Assembly: GCF_003265705.1 (NCBI RefSeq)
Contig: NW_020312859.1
Location: 2,717,035 to 2,781,034, forward strand
Direction: 5' to 3'
From: Callorhinus ursinus
Lineage: Eukaryota; Chordata; Mammalia; Carnivora; Otariidae
DNA: 64,000 bases
A model generated the notes under the pieces. It was not told the DNA's origin, did no database searches, and saw only the letters and a list, made by a program, of their open reading frames with translations. Positions 53,940-64,000 of this stretch are shown piece by piece. The translations under genes and the position numbers were made by a program. How positions within the stretch are numbered: position 1 is the first letter of the stretch; each line of letters opens with the position of its first letter.

Positions 53940-54420
53940 CAGTTTGTTCTTTCAACACACATTTACTGAGTGTCTGTTCTGTACCAGGCCCTGTCACATT
54001 CGGGGATCCAACGTTAAACATGACAAGATACCAGCTCTGCCATCTTGGACTTAAGAGTTTAGAGGAGGGTGAAAATGAGCTGCCAGGTGTACAGGCGCTG
54101 GGATGAGTGCTTGTGATTGAGGAATTGCAGAGAACTCAGGGGAGTTGCCTGGGGTCAGGGTGAGGGGTGGTCCTGGTAGGGCTTCCTGGAAAAAGTGGAG
54201 TTGGAGGCCAGGAATTGTTAGGAGTTAGCCGAGAGAGAAATGGGGTAAAGGGCCGGCATTGCTGCAGGGTAGACAAAACTTCATGTTAAAGGAAGGGAGA
54301 TGCAGACTTGTTCAGGAAAGCTGGAATGGGAAGAAGAGGGCAGGGACTGGGTCACAAAGGGCTTTGCAAACCACACTGAAGAGTTTGAGCCTTACGTTGA
54401 GAGCAGCAGGGAGCATATTC
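53940..54420 (-). mobile_element. L2 LINE 3' fragment, antisense
   Basis: TTTACTGAGTGTCTGTTCTGTACCAGGCCCTGTCAC..GTGGTCCTGGTAGGGCTTCCTGG..GGGAGCATATTCATAGTGAC. Confidence 0.8.
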
Positions 54421-57379
54421 ATAGTGACATGAACGAACGGTCTTCAGTCACTGCAGCTGACGCGCAGAGAGGCATTTAGAGAAGAGACCAGGGCAGGCCA
54501 TACACCATTTCAAACAGAGAAGTGAAAGTGAGGATGGGGAGAAACTGACAGCTGAGAGCTACTTCGTAATTAAAATTTAAAAACTGGCAATTGATTAGCT
54601 CTCAGGCAGAGGCCGATTCCTGAGTGCTGCTGGTTTCATCACCTGAGTTGATGGGGGTTCCATTTATATGGGGAGAGACAGGGAGAGGAGCACATTGTAT
54701 GGGAAGAATGGGGTTGGTCCCTTAAGAATGTCCAACAGCTAAGGACATGGGCTTGGAAGTCAAGACTGGGTTTGTATCCGCATTGCTTTTTTTGTCTGTC
54801 AAACTGGTCGGCTAATATCTCTTGAGTACATGACCTTGGGCAGATGACTATCTGTGTGACCATCTGTCTGAGCCTCAGTGTTTTCCTCGTTTGAATAAAA
54901 GATAGTACCTAGTACGTATTGTTTAAAGTTACTTTGCAAAGTGCTTAACCCGTTTTAAACACTGCTAATCTCACTGTGGGCTAAAATGAGATTAGACAGT
55001 ATTCAAAGGTCAGAGATGTTCAGCCACAGTCTGATGGAGGCTAGATTTGAGGTGTTCTTACAGAATTAAACAGATGGGACACAGAGGGGACAATCTCAGT
55101 TGGGATGGAGGTTGGCGGGGATGGGGTAAGGAAGCAGGGCTTGATAAGAATCGTTGGAACCACTGTGTTTTAAACCAGTGCTTTATGTCAAGGTACAGAG
55201 ATAAAAGTTACAAGGGAGGTGGGGGGGGCAAATAGGGGAGGTTTAGCCCCTTACTTTGCCAGTGTAAAGCAGACACCCCACTTTCCTTAATAGCAGGGTA
55301 GCCAGATTAAGACCTTTAAAGGTCCTAAACTTCAGAAACAATGAAGGTGTGCCATCCCCCACCTTATGTAATGCAAAATAAAACAATACTAAATTGTAAA
55401 ATAAGTGTAACAAAGTCCAATAAAGTGTTTATTTTTTCTCATAACTTTGATATTAATTTGAAATAACAAATTTTCTTTGAAAATTAGGGGGCAGTATCCC
55501 TATTTGCTTGACTGTACTCTAAGTTGGCCTGTTGCTAGGAAACCCAAGATTACTCAAGACTCAAGCGAACCGTACTCGTGAGTGCTGAATTATACACAAG
55601 CATAAATAACATCAGCAGGTCGAATAAGCCCAGGATCACACTTGAAAGCAGGAGAGTATTTTGACTCATCAGATAAGTCATCTGGTGTTTCCTCCCCAGG
55701 AATGGGCCTGTCTGTCCCTCAGGATTGCAGATGGACCGCCTGGCTCCGAGGCCAGCAGTATGGCCTAGGACCTCATCAGGGGCAACAGCAGTGGCTGCAC
55801 CTTTACCTGGTAGGAGCTAGCTGGGAGGAGGCTTGCAGGCCCATGTGGCCCCTTGCCAGTTTGCTAAGACTGGTCTAGCAGGGTACTCGGTTGGGAAATA
55901 AAAGCTTCTCTTATCCAGCAAGGAGCCTGCCAAAGAATGGCCATGGATCTGGTTATTGCTGCTATTGATGTTCTGGACCAAGCCGTAAACCAGCACGTGT
56001 TTTTGTCCATTACAATTCCTTTTCCTTTTTATACATTCCAGCAAAAGCGTTCAGTAACATGAGTCATGCTTTTGAGCTCTGCAACCAGAGCTGCTTGCTC
56101 GTGTCTTTTCTCCTTTCGTGTTCTATCCATCCTGTACCTTGGAGCCCAAATCAGGTGGCCTGCTCAGTGGCGTCCTCACCGCGGCTGAGTGACATGAGCT
56201 GGACACAAACCGTCTCCTCAGGTGCAGAATAGTGACCATGAAACAATGTGTGTGCCCAGCTGTGAATAGACGCTGTCCATGCACCTAGAAGGTGGGGATT
56301 CTCCCCCTTCCCCCTGACAGATCAGACTGAGGCTTAGAGAAGTTAGGGACTTGCCCATAATTAGTAAGAGGCAAAACAGAGAAATAAACCAGGACTTGAG
56401 AGTTCTTTTTTCAGTTAGGCCCCATTGTCTCTTGGCATAAGGTGACAGGGCACCAAGATGACTGGAGACGGCTTAGGGACGTGCTGTCAAACTACCCATC
56501 AGCAGCAAAGGAAGATTAGGAATCCCCTGAAGACAGTAACTGACTAGGGCATTGTATCTCTAAATGGCTGGCACCTTACCAGGTAAGAGGGTGAACATTT
56601 GGTTAAAACAGTTTGCTTCCAGAAAGGTGGCAACCCTAAAGGATTTTCTTCCTCACCAGCTTTAATGCAGTAGCAGGACACATTTCTGCATCAGTTACAG
56701 GCATGCCGGACCAGTGCTATGTGAGGAAGGGGCATCGCGGAAAACAGGTATTTCAGAAAACAAACCAGAAATAACTCCCACGGCTTGTAAAAACTCTGCT
56801 GCCCTGGTTGGAGCCAAGAGTCCATTTTTCCAGATGGGAGAAACGGACTGAGTTTTAGGGCCACCGCTTCCTGAGGAAGGCTGACCTCAAGAGCTGGCAT
56901 GTTGCGGTGTTAAGAACTTAACCTGCTGCATCATCAAAAGTCAGCGGTAAGTGTGTGGATGTCCTGCATGAGACAGTTTGCCAACTGACTCATCAACACA
57001 CCGGACCCACCGAGGCACCTAGCTTTTGTCTCCTGTGGGGCAGACCACACGCTCCTGTATAGAAACCAACAGGGAGCAGGTAGAGAGACAGCCAAGCATG
57101 CCTGGGACCACGGTCGATCAAGCCACATCTAGTTATCCCTTAAGGAGTCTGGGTTCACTTGTGCTTCCAGAATAAAACGTTCAGTTACAGCCTGGGTCTC
57201 AGAGGTTAAGAACCTCCGCTTTGTATTTTACAAGAAGCCAGAAAACCACCTACTTTGTACACTGCTCCCCTATAAAAAAATTCTTTCCTCCTTTCCTTCT
57301 GTGTTCTGTTGGAGGGTGAATGACAGTAAAAGGCAAACAGTGTGGCTCTGACCATCAGGAGAAAGTGGGCTAGAGTCTG

Positions 57380-57800
57380 ACTACCGGGCTTTGAAGCCCA
57401 GCTCCACATTTGACTGTGTGTCCTTGGGCAACCTGCTTAACTCCTCTGGGCCTCGTTTCCCCCACAGGAGCAGGAATACTACTTAAGATTAAGTGGGTTA
57501 TCATGAGAGACGATGGACTCTGAAAAACAAACAGGGTTCTAGAGGGGAGGGGGGAGGGGGGTGGGGGGATGGGTTAGCCTGGTGATGGGTATTAAGGAGG
57601 GCACGTTCTGCATGGAGCACTGGGTGTTATGCACAAACAATGAATCGTGGAACACTACATCAAAAACTAATGATGTAATGTATGGTGATTAACAGAATAA
57701 TAAAAAATTTAAAGAAAAAAAAGATTAAGTGGGTTATCTCTGTGAAGCACCTAACATAATGGATGCCTAGCCCATACAGGCACTCGGAAATTGTTAGCTA
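57380..57800 (-). mobile_element. MIR SINE fossil, split by L1
   Basis: GTGTGTCCTTGGGCAACCTGCTTAACTCC upstream of the L1 and CTGTGAAGCACCTAACATAATGG downstream are the two halves of one antisense MIR. Confidence 0.85.
57503..57720 (+). mobile_element. Very short 5'-truncated L1 3' end
   Basis: 218 bp of carnivore L1 3' UTR (GACGATGGACTCTGAAAAAC..GCACTGGGTGTTATGCACAAAC..A-tail). Flanked by a perfect 18-bp duplication AAGATTAAGTGGGTTATC (57485-57502 and 57721-57738). It splits an antisense MIR and holds a G-rich tract at 57543-57573. Confidence 0.93.
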
Positions 57801-58084
57801 TGCGAAAGATTCAAGGCCAGTCTAGAAGGGACAGCTGGGCCTTAAGAACTGAAAAAATCTGCACATTGTCTCTACCACTGTGTATATCAAGTGCCATTCT
57901 TTGTATACACTGGTATCTTCTAATTGTGCATGATCTTCAGAGGTGGCCAGCCCCAAATCTATAGGTGCAATGTGTTGCCACAGGGCCTCTCCCTGCCTGA
58001 CCTGGAGGGAGGCTCTACCTGGGCCATCATGTACCATGAATAATAAAACTTCAGAACCTTTATCTAAACGGTCACTATCACAAA

Positions 58085-61000
58085 AGAACTCCACACATAG
58101 CCTTACAGGACTTTTATTAAGACCCAGTCATGCATACTAAAATTACATGTTTTCACCACTTTGACGTAGAAAATGCACTAGAAAAATAAACTTTTGGTCA
58201 AAACAAACACAAGTAGATGAATCCACCACCACGTGTCCATATACTCAAAGCTAAACTGAATTTCAGTTTGAAGCGAGGAATGTGACCAGTGGCTGAAATG
58301 GTGCCCCAATCTGGTCAGAAAATCAGCCTGCCTCCCACCCTGTCAGCGTGGGATCAGAGGCTCCTGGCCCCTGAGAGGCCTCAGGCATCTCACCCGTAAC
58401 AGGTTACCACCTGATGTGCCAAGAGGCGGAGGCATAGCCCAAGAATCCCCAACAGCAGCTGACTTCCTGCCCAACTAAATGTGCCGCCTGGTGAGCCCAA
58501 AGGAGAAGCAGTGAATTGGCAAACGGCAAGTTCATCACTAGCACCTCCACGAGTCACACCGGGCCTTCCTGTGGCACAAGCTCTGTTAGGAATATTTGAC
58601 GATGACTGTCCCTTGCATTTCAAGCAAACCAGTTTTGAGTCGGGAAAGCAGAAAGGAATTTACTTTAGATTTACAAAATTAACAGGTCCCAATACTGAGA
58701 GACATCACCAGATGGACCTCTTTCCTGAAGAGTTGAGATGTTTCTGTTTGGTGTCTCCACACATCCACAGAACAGCCACATTTGCATCATTACCTTGGCT
58801 AACACTTCACTTCCTCAATGAAAGGAAGGCTTCAAAGGAAAACCTTAAAAGCTAAAGACTTTAAAATGAAGTAATAAATAATGCCACAACAGTACCACAG
58901 CTTTTGCCTACCCAAGTGAAAAAGCAATCTGAGAATCCGGTGGCATTTAAAGAAACTGCCCACCAGGAGAATTCAGAAAGGCTCGGTAGCTCACAGGAAT
59001 TTGGGGGAAAATACCTCTTCCTGTCCTCTGAGTCTGGCAAAAATGTATCTTACAAGCTGAAGTGTTTGTAAACCTCTAAGGACATGTGGCTTCTTGTGAA
59101 AACGAGATGAAGTATGGGGAAGCTAAAGCCACTTCTGCCCAAAGCAGGTAAGCTTGGGAGAGGAAGCCAGATTTGCACAGTTGTTTCTGCACATTTCTTC
59201 CAGCCTCTCTCCGTGAAGGTAGAACAGGATTCCAGGAAAAGTCATAGTTTTCCAGATTCTGTAGAAGAGAAGAGGAAGAAAACCCCCATATTACCTAAGC
59301 TTACAGATTCATTTGGCAGCTTCAGACGTCAATTCATTCAGACCTACATTTCCTATAAAGTAATCCAGATAGGGGAAAAAGAAAAAGGCCTCTAAAAGGT
59401 AGAGTACAATGTCCCTGTGGCAGTAAAGCCAAATGATGCCTAAAACAGAGGGTTCAGAGCTCAGAATGGAGATCCCTTTTATCATGTGATTGAGGGGTGT
59501 TCAGTGGCTCATCCAAGGCCACACAGCAGTGTAAAGCCAGAACCAGACTCCTGGCAGACTCCTTTCCCTTTCCTATACCACAGTACCCTGAATTTAGGGA
59601 AAGGTTACTTTTTAGATGTTTGTGAAATAGGCCAGAACCTTTCCCTGAAGGAAAACACTCCCAGTTCTCCCTATGCTCACTTGTTTGTCCCATCAGTGCA
59701 CCCCGCTCCTGAATCAGGCTCCCTTGGTCCCTTGATCATCCCCCCACCCCGCTGGGGCAGCTCTATACAGACGCCTGGTGAAGCCGCACAGAAACTGCCT
59801 TGATTTTCACCAGGGAGGTCCTGCTTTCACAGCGTGGTTCAAGTCTCCTGAGGTGTCCAAACTATTTGCTCTCTCTTTGGAACCAAAATAAAACACAGCA
59901 GCTGCAGAAGGCAGACAAATCTTGCCTCTGACTCCTTGGGCCAACCGGAAAGGCCAAGGAAACATCCCGGTCTTGCCTGGTCTTGCAGATACTTGTCCAG
60001 GTGAGCTTACACACACGCAAGCTTTTCAAGTCAAATGGACACGGGCAAAACTGGCCAGGAACGCAGCGCAGCGTGTACACTGGGAAACTCGGTGGGGCTG
60101 AACAGTTCATTTCTCCCTCTGTCTAGCTTGGGGGGGGGGGGTGGTTTTGTTTTCTAATCTCTCTTTCCTCTCTGAGGTTGAAGAACACCTCTAACTAATT
60201 CCCACATCCAAGCTGTGGGGTTCTGAAGCTTCCACTGTGGCCCGCCTACTTGTGCTACTGAGATCTTTTCAGCCATGCTGGCCACACTGTCCTTGGCAGA
60301 TGGAACTGGAGGCTGCCAGGGGGCTGCATGCTGGCACTTCCAGCTCTGCCAGGTCCTAGGGGATCCAGGGTTAGTATCCACAGGGAAGAGCCTTCCCTGG
60401 AGTTGGGCACTAATGAGGTGAATCATTTTCACCACCAGCTTCTCCATGCATTTTAAACAGTGCTATGAAGATGAAGCGCTTACTGACAATAGACTGGCCT
60501 TTGCCTTTCAGAGCACTGTGCTCTTCCTACCTGAGCTGTTGTCCCCTTGCGCGGCGGCCTCATAAATGCGTGGAGAACGTACTTAGACAACACATAGTAC
60601 TTGTCCATTTTTTAACGCCATAATTTTCAAGGAATGAATACGAAAGGAAATAGGTCAAAAAGCCACCAGCTGAACCACCTGGTTTGGTGGTTGGGCTAAG
60701 GCTGAAGTTTTGACAGGAAGGGTCTAAAGTGCTGAAATGGAGAACTAACATTTGGTCTCGCTGGCTAGACTCAAGTCAGTCCGCCCACACCAGAGAGAGA
60801 AATGCAAGCGTATCTGGGAGGGCGGGGGCCCCAGAAGTAATCCAGCGATAACCCGCTCGTGCATTCGTTTCCAGAGACCAAAATTTAAGACTCCCAAGTA
60901 ATTTAGCCATTCCCTGCTGCCAGGTTTCCAGTGTACCGCCGGAGCCTCGGGGACAGAAGGAATTCATGTGAACCCTGGTCATTTCACCTGCCCTTTTCCA

Positions 61001-62093
61001 GTTTAACCCTTCCTACAAAAAGGAAGTTGGCTGTCGCCAGGTCCCAGGAATACACCTCTTACTTTCCTTAAAGGCAGGGCCAGCTGGTAACTCATGTCTC
61101 TTGGGAAGGCCCAGGTGTACCACAAAAAAGCAGGATCCAACCACTTGCCTCTAGAGAGCCATTTCTCTAGGCAGAAAACCAGTGTCCAGCATTCAATAAA
61201 GCAAACCCCAGAATGTCAGCAGCCAAGGCCCTAGGCGTCATTTCATCCAGCTTCATTTTACAGATGAGAAGGCAGAGCCCAGAGGCCCAGGTCTTGTCCA
61301 CAGTCGCACTTCTGGGCTGCAGCCCCGCTCTCTTCATTCCTGGGCCAGAATTCTTTCAGCTCCTCAGGCCTGGCATCTAGCGTTTTGAGTAAAATCACAT
61401 ACCTCTAGGATCCCGTATGATTGTTGAGAACCAGGGCTAAGGCTTTATGGGTTTGGGGAAAACTTCAGTTTCTATTGCAAGAGTCAGTCAGTGAATCCCA
61501 GAGGTGCTTCCAGGTCGCGGGCCCCCAAATTTGATCAGGAAGGTGCTGCTTCTGTCCTGCTGCCTCCACGATGATTCGATTAAGGTGCTTTCCAAACCCA
61601 GTGTGGCAGCTGGGGCCTGGGCCTCAAACTAGAAACTTCCTGAGGAGCAACGCAAGTCTGTAGTTAGGGTTCAGGTGAAAGACACAAACTCCCAAAGTCT
61701 CCTGGTGTGGCCACCTTGCAGGCTCGGCCAGGTTCTTTCACAGGAGTGTGCTGACTGGCCAATCAGGCGGTTTGCTCCTGGAACGTGGAACCAAAATGAC
61801 TTTGGTCCTGATTTTTCTTGTTCCAAGATCTCTATGAACCAGATAGAGCTTCCAGATTGTGGTTGCAAACTGGGATTCCCAATGCTTGGGGATCACTGGG
61901 GACATTTTCCATGTCTTCCATGGATTAATTCAAGAGTCACCAAAGGCTTACCCCATGGCTTACCCTCAGAGCTCTACAGGCTGCAGTTTAATTACCAGGA
62001 GCAAGACAGACTCCATGGCACCTCAGACTCTCCTTGCGCCTCTCCAAAGAAAAAGGAAAGGATTTAAAGATGGCGGCACTCATAGGGGACTGG
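58085..62093 (-). other. TTPAL: TTPAL 3' UTR
   Basis: About 4 kb of sequence downstream of the TTPAL stop with no SINE or L1 insertion, only a MIR fragment near 61,200-61,330. It ends by inference at the minus-strand AATAAA at 58104-58109. The extent is inferred from the signal and from the long 3' UTR known for TTPAL. Confidence 0.6.
58104..58109 (-). terminator. TTPAL: Candidate polyadenylation signal of TTPAL (AATAAA on - strand)
   Basis: AATAAA on the - strand, followed within 15-45 nt by GT-rich sequence (TATGTGTGG and TTTTGTG), the usual layout of a cleavage site. It is the only good minus-strand hexamer noticed between here and the stop. Confidence 0.6.
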
Positions 62094-62372
62094 CTAATAG
62101 CAGGAGTAGAGCTGCGATTTCACGGCCCTCAGAGAATCATCACACTGCACATCTGGGGTCAGCCCCTCAGGAGGCGGGGCCTGGCCCAGGATGCTGTCGC
62201 AGACAGGGACAGGTTGGCAGAACTCTCTCACGAAGTCCTCCTCCGAGGCCAGCAGCACTGCATTCCAGGCGGTGATGTCCAGCTCTCCAGCCGTGCCCCC
62301 ATACTCCTTGGGGAGAATGCTTCTGGGAAGGCTTGTGTGCAGAGAGTTCAGGTTGGACCCGTGGAGGAAGAA
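62094..62372 (-). CDS. TTPAL: TTPAL last coding exon (partial gene)
   Basis: On the - strand an acceptor (TTTCTGTTTCCCCTTTAG) precedes a 93-codon open exon ending TAG at 62096-62094. The translation begins FFLHGSNLNSLH, contains ILPKEYGGTAGELD and ends DDSLRAVKSQLYSCY. I recognise this as the C-terminal 92 residues of alpha-tocopherol transfer protein-like (about residues 251-342 of 342). It covers the end of the CRAL-TRIO (SEC14) lipid-binding domain, whose typical closing motif is LPKEYGG, and the C-terminal tail. TTPAL is a cytosolic lipid-transfer-family protein related to TTPA. Upstream exons lie beyond 64,000; I found none in 62,373-64,000. Position next to SERINC3 in convergent orientation matches the mammalian gene order. 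No ATG opens this exon, so simple ORF scans miss it. Confidence 0.95.
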   Translation of the reverse strand, partial: FFLHGSNLNSLHTSLPRSILPKEYGGTAGELDITAWNAVLLASEEDFVREFCQPVPVCDSILGQAPPPEGLTPDVQCDDSLRAVKSQLYSCY

Positions 62373-62659
62373 CTAAAGGGGAAACAGAAACACATGTGCC
62401 CTCAGGTTAATCAGTATCAGTCACCCGCAGGCCAGGTAGGGGCTCAACCATCTGTTGAATGAATAAAGGAACAGCTGATGGCAACTGGACCCTTCCAGTT
62501 CCTCGAAAAGCTTGAGGATCCTTAATTCCCTTCCTATACCCCATGCTCTGTTGGCTGCTCCTTCAAAAGACATCCAGGATCCAACCACTCTGCGGCCCAC
62601 CTCATGGAACCCTGCCACCCCCACTTCTCCCCTGGGTTCCCACGACAGCCTCAGCCTGG

Positions 62660-63140
62660 TCTCCCTACTCGCAGCCTGTTCTGCAGTCTCAACTCTTCTC
62701 GGCGCCAGTCAGATCATGCCACTCCTTGCCGCGTGGCCTGCCGATGCTCCCACCTCACGCACGCCAGAGGCCGGGGTGCTCCCACCTCACTCGCCCCAGG
62801 GGCGGAGGTCGGCACGCTGGCCCCCGCGGCTCCTCCGCCGCCCCTCCCCTCTGCTGCTGCTCCTGCCCAATGGGCTCCCACCTGGGGGCGGTGCCGCTGC
62901 TGGTTCTCCTGGCTCTCCGAGATCTGTAAGCGCTCTCCCTCACCTCTGCCAAGCCGGCTCAAAGGCCAGCTTCTCAGCGACGCCATCCCTAACCCCCCTA
63001 CTGGATGCTACAACCCCTTGCCCCTGTCCTGTACTGGCCCCTTTCTCTGCTTATTTTTTCTCCACAGCACTTATCACATCTTAATACTAGATAATATACA
63101 TCCACTGTCTGTATCTCTAGCATGTAAGCTCCCCGGGGGG
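62660..63140 (+). mobile_element. L2 LINE 3' fragment
   Basis: CAGATCATGCCACTCCTTGCC..CAGCGACGCCATCCC..CTCCACAGCACTTATCACATCTTAATAC..CATGTAAGCTCC in L2 order. Confidence 0.75.
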
Positions 63141-63225
63141 TTGGGGGGGGGCGGCGGCAGAGGTTTCGGTCTATGTTGTTCTAGAACATACTTGTGCACA
63201 GTAGTTGATCGCCAGATATTTTTTT

Positions 63226-63410
63226 TTTTAAGATTTTATTTATTTGAGAGAGAGAGAGAATGAGAGATAGCACGAGAGGGAAGAGGGTCAGAGGGAGAAG
63301 CAGACTCCCTGCTGAGCAGGGAGCCCGACATGGGACTCGATCCCGGGACTCCAGGGTCATGACCTGAGCCGAAGGCAGTCGCTTAACCAACTGAGCCACC
63401 CAGGTGCCCC
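63226..63410 (-). mobile_element. CAN SINE
   Basis: Flanked by GATCG(C/A)CAGATATTTTT near 63207 and 63411. Confidence 0.95.
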
Positions 63411-63606
63411 GATCGACAGATATTTTTGAAAGAATGAATGAACATATGAAGGACGAAATGAACAAGATTATGGACCACAAATAAGGTCATTTCATAGATA
63501 AAAAAGGCCCATTCCAAAGACTGCTTTGGCTTTAAAAGCAGGTTCCAAACAGGATCTCCAGGTACTAAGAGGGGTTCAAACCCAGGCAGGGATGCCACTA
63601 AATTAG

Positions 63607-64000
63607 CAGTTCTCCAACCTGACTGTGCATCAGAATCACATAAGATTTTAAAAGCACAAACTCTTTGGCTCCACCCCTGAACGTTCAGAGTTAAAATCTT
63701 CAGGGAGGGGCGCCTGGGTGGCTCAGTCGTTAAGTGTCTGCCTTCAGCTCAGGTCATGATCCCAGGGTCCTGGGATCGAGCCCTGCATCGGGTTCCCTGC
63801 TCCGTGGGAAGCCTGCTTCTCCCTCTCCCACTCCCCCTGCTTGTGTTCCCTCTCTCGCTGTCTCTGTCAAATAAATAAAATCTTAAAACAAAAACAAAAA
63901 CAAAAACAAAACAGCTTCAGTAGAGTGGAGGTATAGATTCTTTAAAAAAAAAAAATCTTCAGGGAAAGGGCCTGGGAATCTGGATTTTATTTTATTTTAG
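63607..64000 (+). mobile_element. hAT/MER5-like DNA transposon fossil, split by SINE
   Basis: CAGTTCTCCAACCTGACTGTGCATCAGAATCAC..GGCTCCACCCC, then after the SINE GGGCCTGGGAATCTGGATTTT. This is the MER5 order, from memory of the consensus. Confidence 0.75.
63707..63951 (+). mobile_element. CAN SINE with extra 3' sequence
   Basis: Full SINE (63707 to about 63,880), (ACAAAA)n-like tail to about 63,911, about 32 nt of unrelated sequence, then a second A-tail. All of it lies between perfect 14-bp repeats AAAATCTTCAGGGA (63693-63706 and 63952-63965). Confidence 0.92.

Larger units (their letters stand above)
53671..58084. other. Convergent intergenic interval between SERINC3 and TTPAL
   Basis: About 4.4 kb with no gene. 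It holds antisense L2 (about 53,940-54,420), MIRs near 54,740-54,990, 56,280-56,430 and 57,380-57,800, and a short young L1 inserted at 57,503. The rest is unassigned. The interval is bounded by the two inferred polyA sites. Confidence 0.65.
62373..64000 (-). other. TTPAL: TTPAL last intron (partial)
   Basis: Intronic by inference. It holds an L2 fragment (about 62,660-63,140), two CAN SINEs and an hAT/MER5-like fragment. No further TTPAL exon was recognised. Confidence 0.7.

Noticed and set aside
62034..62462. 142-codon and overlapping 138-codon plus-strand ORFs
   Set aside because: They are antisense to the TTPAL last exon, which matches a known protein on the - strand.
62604..63263. 219-codon plus-strand ORF
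   Set aside because: Covers L2 and SINE sequence; the translation is low-complexity Pro/Ser-rich and open by GC content.

Overview
This window is a piece of a carnivoran mammal chromosome, most likely an arctoid (bear, seal or mustelid-type) rather than a dog or cat. The evidence is 23 copies of the tRNA-Lys-derived CAN SINE (head GGGGCGCCTGGGTGGCTCAG, CT-rich middle, tail AATAAAATCTTAAAA). Their body matches the arctoid form, and no dog-type SINEC_Cf or cat-type copies were seen. The species cannot be fixed from the sequence alone.

The main gene is a complete SERINC3 on the + strand. It has ten coding exons between 35,054 and 52,870. All introns are GT-AG, the reading frame is intact, and the product is 473 residues, the same length as human SERINC3. 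Its promoter is a TATA-less CpG island at about 34,660-35,100, fed by an unusual 34-bp tandem array of GC boxes. Downstream, in tail-to-tail orientation, lies the last coding exon of TTPAL on the - strand (62,094-62,372). It is followed by a roughly 4-kb 3' UTR running down to about 58,085. The rest of TTPAL is beyond the right edge.

Left of SERINC3 a second CpG island (29,250-29,850) carries an RFX X-box-like site and a good minus-strand splice donor. From known mammalian gene order (TTPAL - SERINC3 - PKIG) I infer this is the divergent PKIG promoter and first non-coding exon. Positions 1-29,000 would then be PKIG intron 1, and I see no coding exon there.

Other sequence is dominated by transposon debris: four L1 stretches and several L1 3' fragments, many L2 and MIR fossils, and a hAT/MER5-like element. 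Four same-strand solo LTRs crowd the interval between the two promoters, and two more LTRs lie antisense in SERINC3 intron 1. The nesting (SINE in L1, LTR in L2, L1 in MIR, SINE in MER5) gives a readable insertion history. No RNA gene, CRISPR array, bacterial feature or novel multi-gene system was found. The most interesting signals are the GC-box minisatellite, a SINE with an apparent 3' transduction, a double SINE insertion sharing one target sequence, and a possible lineage-specific cryptic splice donor inside SERINC3 exon 9.
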